Part shown: positions 8,362 through 10,171 of the stretch, one piece after another
Position numbering within the stretch: position 1 is the first letter of the stretch
Layout of the letters: the number at the start of each line of letters is the position of its first letter
From: Phoronis pallida
Lineage: Eukaryota; Phoronida; Phoronidae
DNA: 10,171 nucleotides
Direction: 5' to 3'
NCBI GenBank assembly: GCA_028565715.1
Contig: JAOXYC010250122.1
Span: forward strand, 1-10,171
Notes under the pieces: generated by a model
The model's input: only the letters and a program-made list of their open reading frames with translations
The model's database searches: none
What the model was told of the DNA's origin: nothing
Program-made: the position numbers and the translations under genes

Positions 8362-8875
8362 GGATTCTGACCAGATTTTGAAAAAATCTGTTTGGAAATT
8401 GATGTTTGATCTGGACTAAACCATCAACATTTTACATAGGATATCGAAAAGTTGATAAAATTAAGTTGGTAGAATACCATAACCCTAGCAAAAAGATGGC
8501 ATGAAAGAAATTTTCTTTGTGCATACACTGGAATGGCAAAGGATGTCCACAATGTCCAAATTTGTATTACGAACATTTTAACATTGAGAACATATCCATT
8601 TCATGTCCGATTCCTCCCCAAGGCATGTTCCAACATACTCTTCCAATTGCATGTGCTTGAAAAGTGTGTGTTCAATTAAACTGCAAAGAAATTGATTTCC
8701 GGCTACGAATTCTCCATTGCATTTTTCAAGACGATGTAAAAATCCTCAGCTTTTGAATTATATGGATTTTGTCGATTTTTGGTAAATGATTTGGTATATA
8801 CACCTTTGCATTAAATACTTTCATATTTTACAGGAACCCAATATTTGACTTCTTTTCCAAAATTGCGGCAGCGTG

Positions 8876-8906
8876 CCCAAATTTGATGAACCTCAACAAA
8901 TTTGGG
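8876..8906. other. Perfect 10-bp stem hairpin
   Basis: CCCAAATTTG and CAAATTTGGG flank an 11-nt loop. The stem is perfect. It is not followed by features of a known RNA gene, and the loop is too small for a canonical miRNA precursor. Confidence 0.6.
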
Positions 8907-9080
8907 GTCACATTAATAGCAATTTTTGTATTGTTTCACAACTTTTATAGAAACTTAACAAAAACAAAATATTTCCTGTCAATGGCAACAGTTTTCAGAA
9001 GAAGATGAGGGTATTTATACGGTAATTTTTTGACTGAGGACAAAATGATTGAATTGTACATGAAAGAAACTAACTCTAAT

Positions 9081-9279
9081 GCAGTTAATATTGCAAAAGA
9101 AGATAATTTGGTATTTTAAGTCCAACAATGTGGTCCCTCGTTGTCGTATAGCTTCTGTTATTCAGTCAATGGACAAACAATGACTGCCTAACGCCGAGAA
9201 ACGAGGGACAACATTATTCAACTTGTATCAATAATTTCACATGGCTTTGCAGTAAAGCAGTTATTGCAAAAGAAGATAA
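9081..9279. repeat. Direct repeats flanking a hairpin element
   Basis: GCAGTTAATATTGCAAAAGA + AGATAA (9081-9106) recurs as GCAGTTATTGCAAAAGAAGA + TAA (9257-9279), differing by a 3-nt deletion. Between them, CAATGTGGTCCCTCGTT (9126-9142) pairs with AACGAGGGACAACATTA (9200-9216), with 15 of 17 bases complementary and a ~57-nt loop. A small inserted palindromic element bounded by a duplication would produce this, but ~25-bp flanking repeats are long for a target-site duplication, so tandem duplication around a hairpin is equally possible. Confidence 0.6.
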
Positions 9280-9299
9280 CTTTACATGGCTATGCACTG
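9239..9299 (+). repeat. Short diverged direct repeat
   Basis: ACATGGCTTTGCAGT (from 9239) recurs as ACATGGCTATGCACTG (from 9284), so the area right of the hairpin element carries further small duplications. Confidence 0.5.
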
Positions 9300-9361
9300 A
9301 AATGTTAGTCACAGTAAAGCATTAAACTTCCATGTTAGGTTGTTAACGTTAGTCAGGTTTT

Positions 9362-9405
9362 CACCCTACACCAGGTTAAAAGGAGCACCCTACACCTCAG
9401 GTTAA
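9362..9405 (+). repeat. Two-copy 24-bp-spaced tandem repeat
   Basis: CACCCTACACCAGGTTAA (9362-9379) and CACCCTACACCTCAGGTTAA (9386-9405) differ by a 2-nt insertion. It lies just left of the microexon candidate. Confidence 0.85.
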
Positions 9406-9436
9406 GGTAGTTAATAAGAGGGGGCGGACACTGTAC

Positions 9437-9466
9437 CTGAATACTGCCGTTCTTGCCCGGTGAAAC
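9437..9466 (-). CDS. Candidate 30-nt microexon upstream of the SMP exons
   Basis: On the minus strand a TTATGATTTTCTAG acceptor precedes 30 nt ending ATTCAG, followed by a GTACAG donor. It encodes VSPGKNGSIQ and is phase 0 at both ends, so it would join the 3846-3941 exon in frame (GSIQ-NDLQ). Its GC content is clearly above the surroundings. Against it, ten residues carry no domain signal, the donor is only fair at +5/+6, and the intron to the next exon would be about 5.5 kb. It may be a real upstream SMP exon, an alternative exon or chance. Confidence 0.33.
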
Positions 9467-10171
9467 CTAGAAAATCATAAACACATGCACATGAGTTTTT
9501 TATACGTTAAGCCAGTTTGTATAATTATGAAAATAAAGATACAACATATGTCAAACACATGCCAATGAAATGTCAATTAAATAAACATGTTGATATTCTT
9601 AAAGGTAAAAAAATAATTATTTTTGGAAAAGAGAAGATTAATAATCAATGAAAGGCAAATAAACATGACATTTCTTAGAAAATGTTAAAAAATAATGATT
9701 TGTTAATGAATAATATATGTCTGTTAATTTCATAATACTAACTAAAATAACATTGAAAGCGCAGTCAAAAAAAAACTAATTGCACTAACTACACCATAAG
9801 AAGGTTTTTACACAAAATGGTGCTTTAAATGACCTATGACACCATTTGAAGCATTTACATGTAACCAGGGGTGAAATGAAAAGGAATCATGAATGTGACA
9901 TTAGTTTTATAATAAAAGATATGTATTCATGCCCAAATAAGCCAACTTCAGCGGATGAATCTCCCTTAATAAGCAGACTTTAATGGGTTCAAATTTATTT
10001 AGTCCCAAGCCTATTCCTTTCTTCATATCTTGGCTCATCTCACGAGTTTCATAACCACTCCATTTGGAAGTGTTTTTTGAATGCTCATTTGTATAACGCT
10101 GGGTTTCGAGCAATGCTACCTCTAAAGCACGAGTTGAGACAATTAATGCAGGCATTCCAGCTTATTATTTT
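9467..10171. other. AT-rich flank without a supported gene
   Basis: A 705-bp stretch, very AT-rich at 9590-9780. An 82-codon minus-strand open stretch (9907-10155) starts with a Met and is less AT-rich than its surroundings. It has no recognisable domain and no good splice sites that would join it to the C2CD2-like exons, so it is not called. Confidence 0.5.

Larger units (their letters stand above)
3942..9436 (-). other. Long intron or 5' gene-flanking DNA, repeat-rich, no firm coding signal
   Basis: About 5.5 kb without a supported exon of the C2CD2-like gene. If the 9437-9466 microexon is real, this is a single intron, phase 0, GTACAG...TTTCAG. The stretch holds the repeats and hairpins listed separately. 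Between them, 5080-5820, 7120-8340 and 8370-8870 are plain AT-rich sequence in which I see nothing further. The open stretches at 5600-5824, 6430-6630 and 7410-7607 show no domain, codon bias or splice context that would support them. Confidence 0.45.

Noticed and set aside
8876-8906. Perfect hairpin considered as a miRNA precursor or terminator
   Set aside because: A 10-bp stem is too short for a pre-miRNA, and rho-independent termination does not apply in an animal genome.
9907-10155. 82-codon minus-strand open stretch starting with Met
   Set aside because: No recognisable domain, no membrane segment like the N-terminus of C2CD2-type proteins, and no convincing donor. It could be a transposon fragment.
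1-10171. tRNA, rRNA, CRISPR or bacterial operon content
   Set aside because: No B-box-like GGTTCGAATCC word, no regular spacer array, no ribosome binding sites with long frames. The spliced structure points to an animal genome.

Overview
The window looks like ordinary nuclear DNA of an animal. It is AT-rich, has no long open reading frames, and its coding signal is confined to short blocks bounded by GT/AG splice sites. The blocks lie far apart and are separated by introns full of small duplications and inverted repeats. TAGGCCTA-type words and a GGGTATAAGCCCACC-type repeat suggest a marine deuterostome invertebrate, possibly an echinoderm. That placement is an impression from base words, not a proof.

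One protein-coding gene is visible, on the minus strand. Five exons (3846-3941, 1744-1857, 1124-1222, 615-761, 143-233, in transcript order) splice into one continuous frame of 182 codons. All the internal introns are phase 0. The product reads as the end of a lipid-transfer SMP (synaptotagmin-like, mitochondrial, lipid-binding protein) fold, then a proline-rich linker, then the first strand of a C2 domain. That order fits the C2CD2/C2CD2L (TMEM24) family of membrane-contact-site lipid transporters. The gene runs off the left edge, where the rest of the C2 domain should lie. Its 5' exons are off the right edge or unrecognised. A 30-nt, phase-0 microexon candidate at 9437-9466 could be an upstream piece.

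Region by region: 1-3941 holds the five exons and four introns of 362 to 1988 bp. The 1988-bp intron contains a ~103-bp tandem duplication and a ZNF143/THAP11-like word. From 3942 rightward is intron or gene-flanking DNA of more than 5 kb. In order it holds a 219-bp tandem duplication whose copies each carry a plus-strand exon-like cassette, a perfect DR1 nuclear-receptor site, a ~174-bp MITE-like (miniature inverted-repeat transposable element) palindromic element, a diverged three-copy repeat, a ~729-bp foldback with 100-125-bp arms, several hairpins, and a direct-repeat-flanked hairpin near 9081-9279. I saw no RNA gene, CRISPR array, bacterial operon or viral gene.

The most useful leads are the SMP-C2 gene model with its possible tandem (18-nt) alternative acceptor, the long inverted repeat at 6387-7115, and the duplicated exon-like cassette at 4606-4866.
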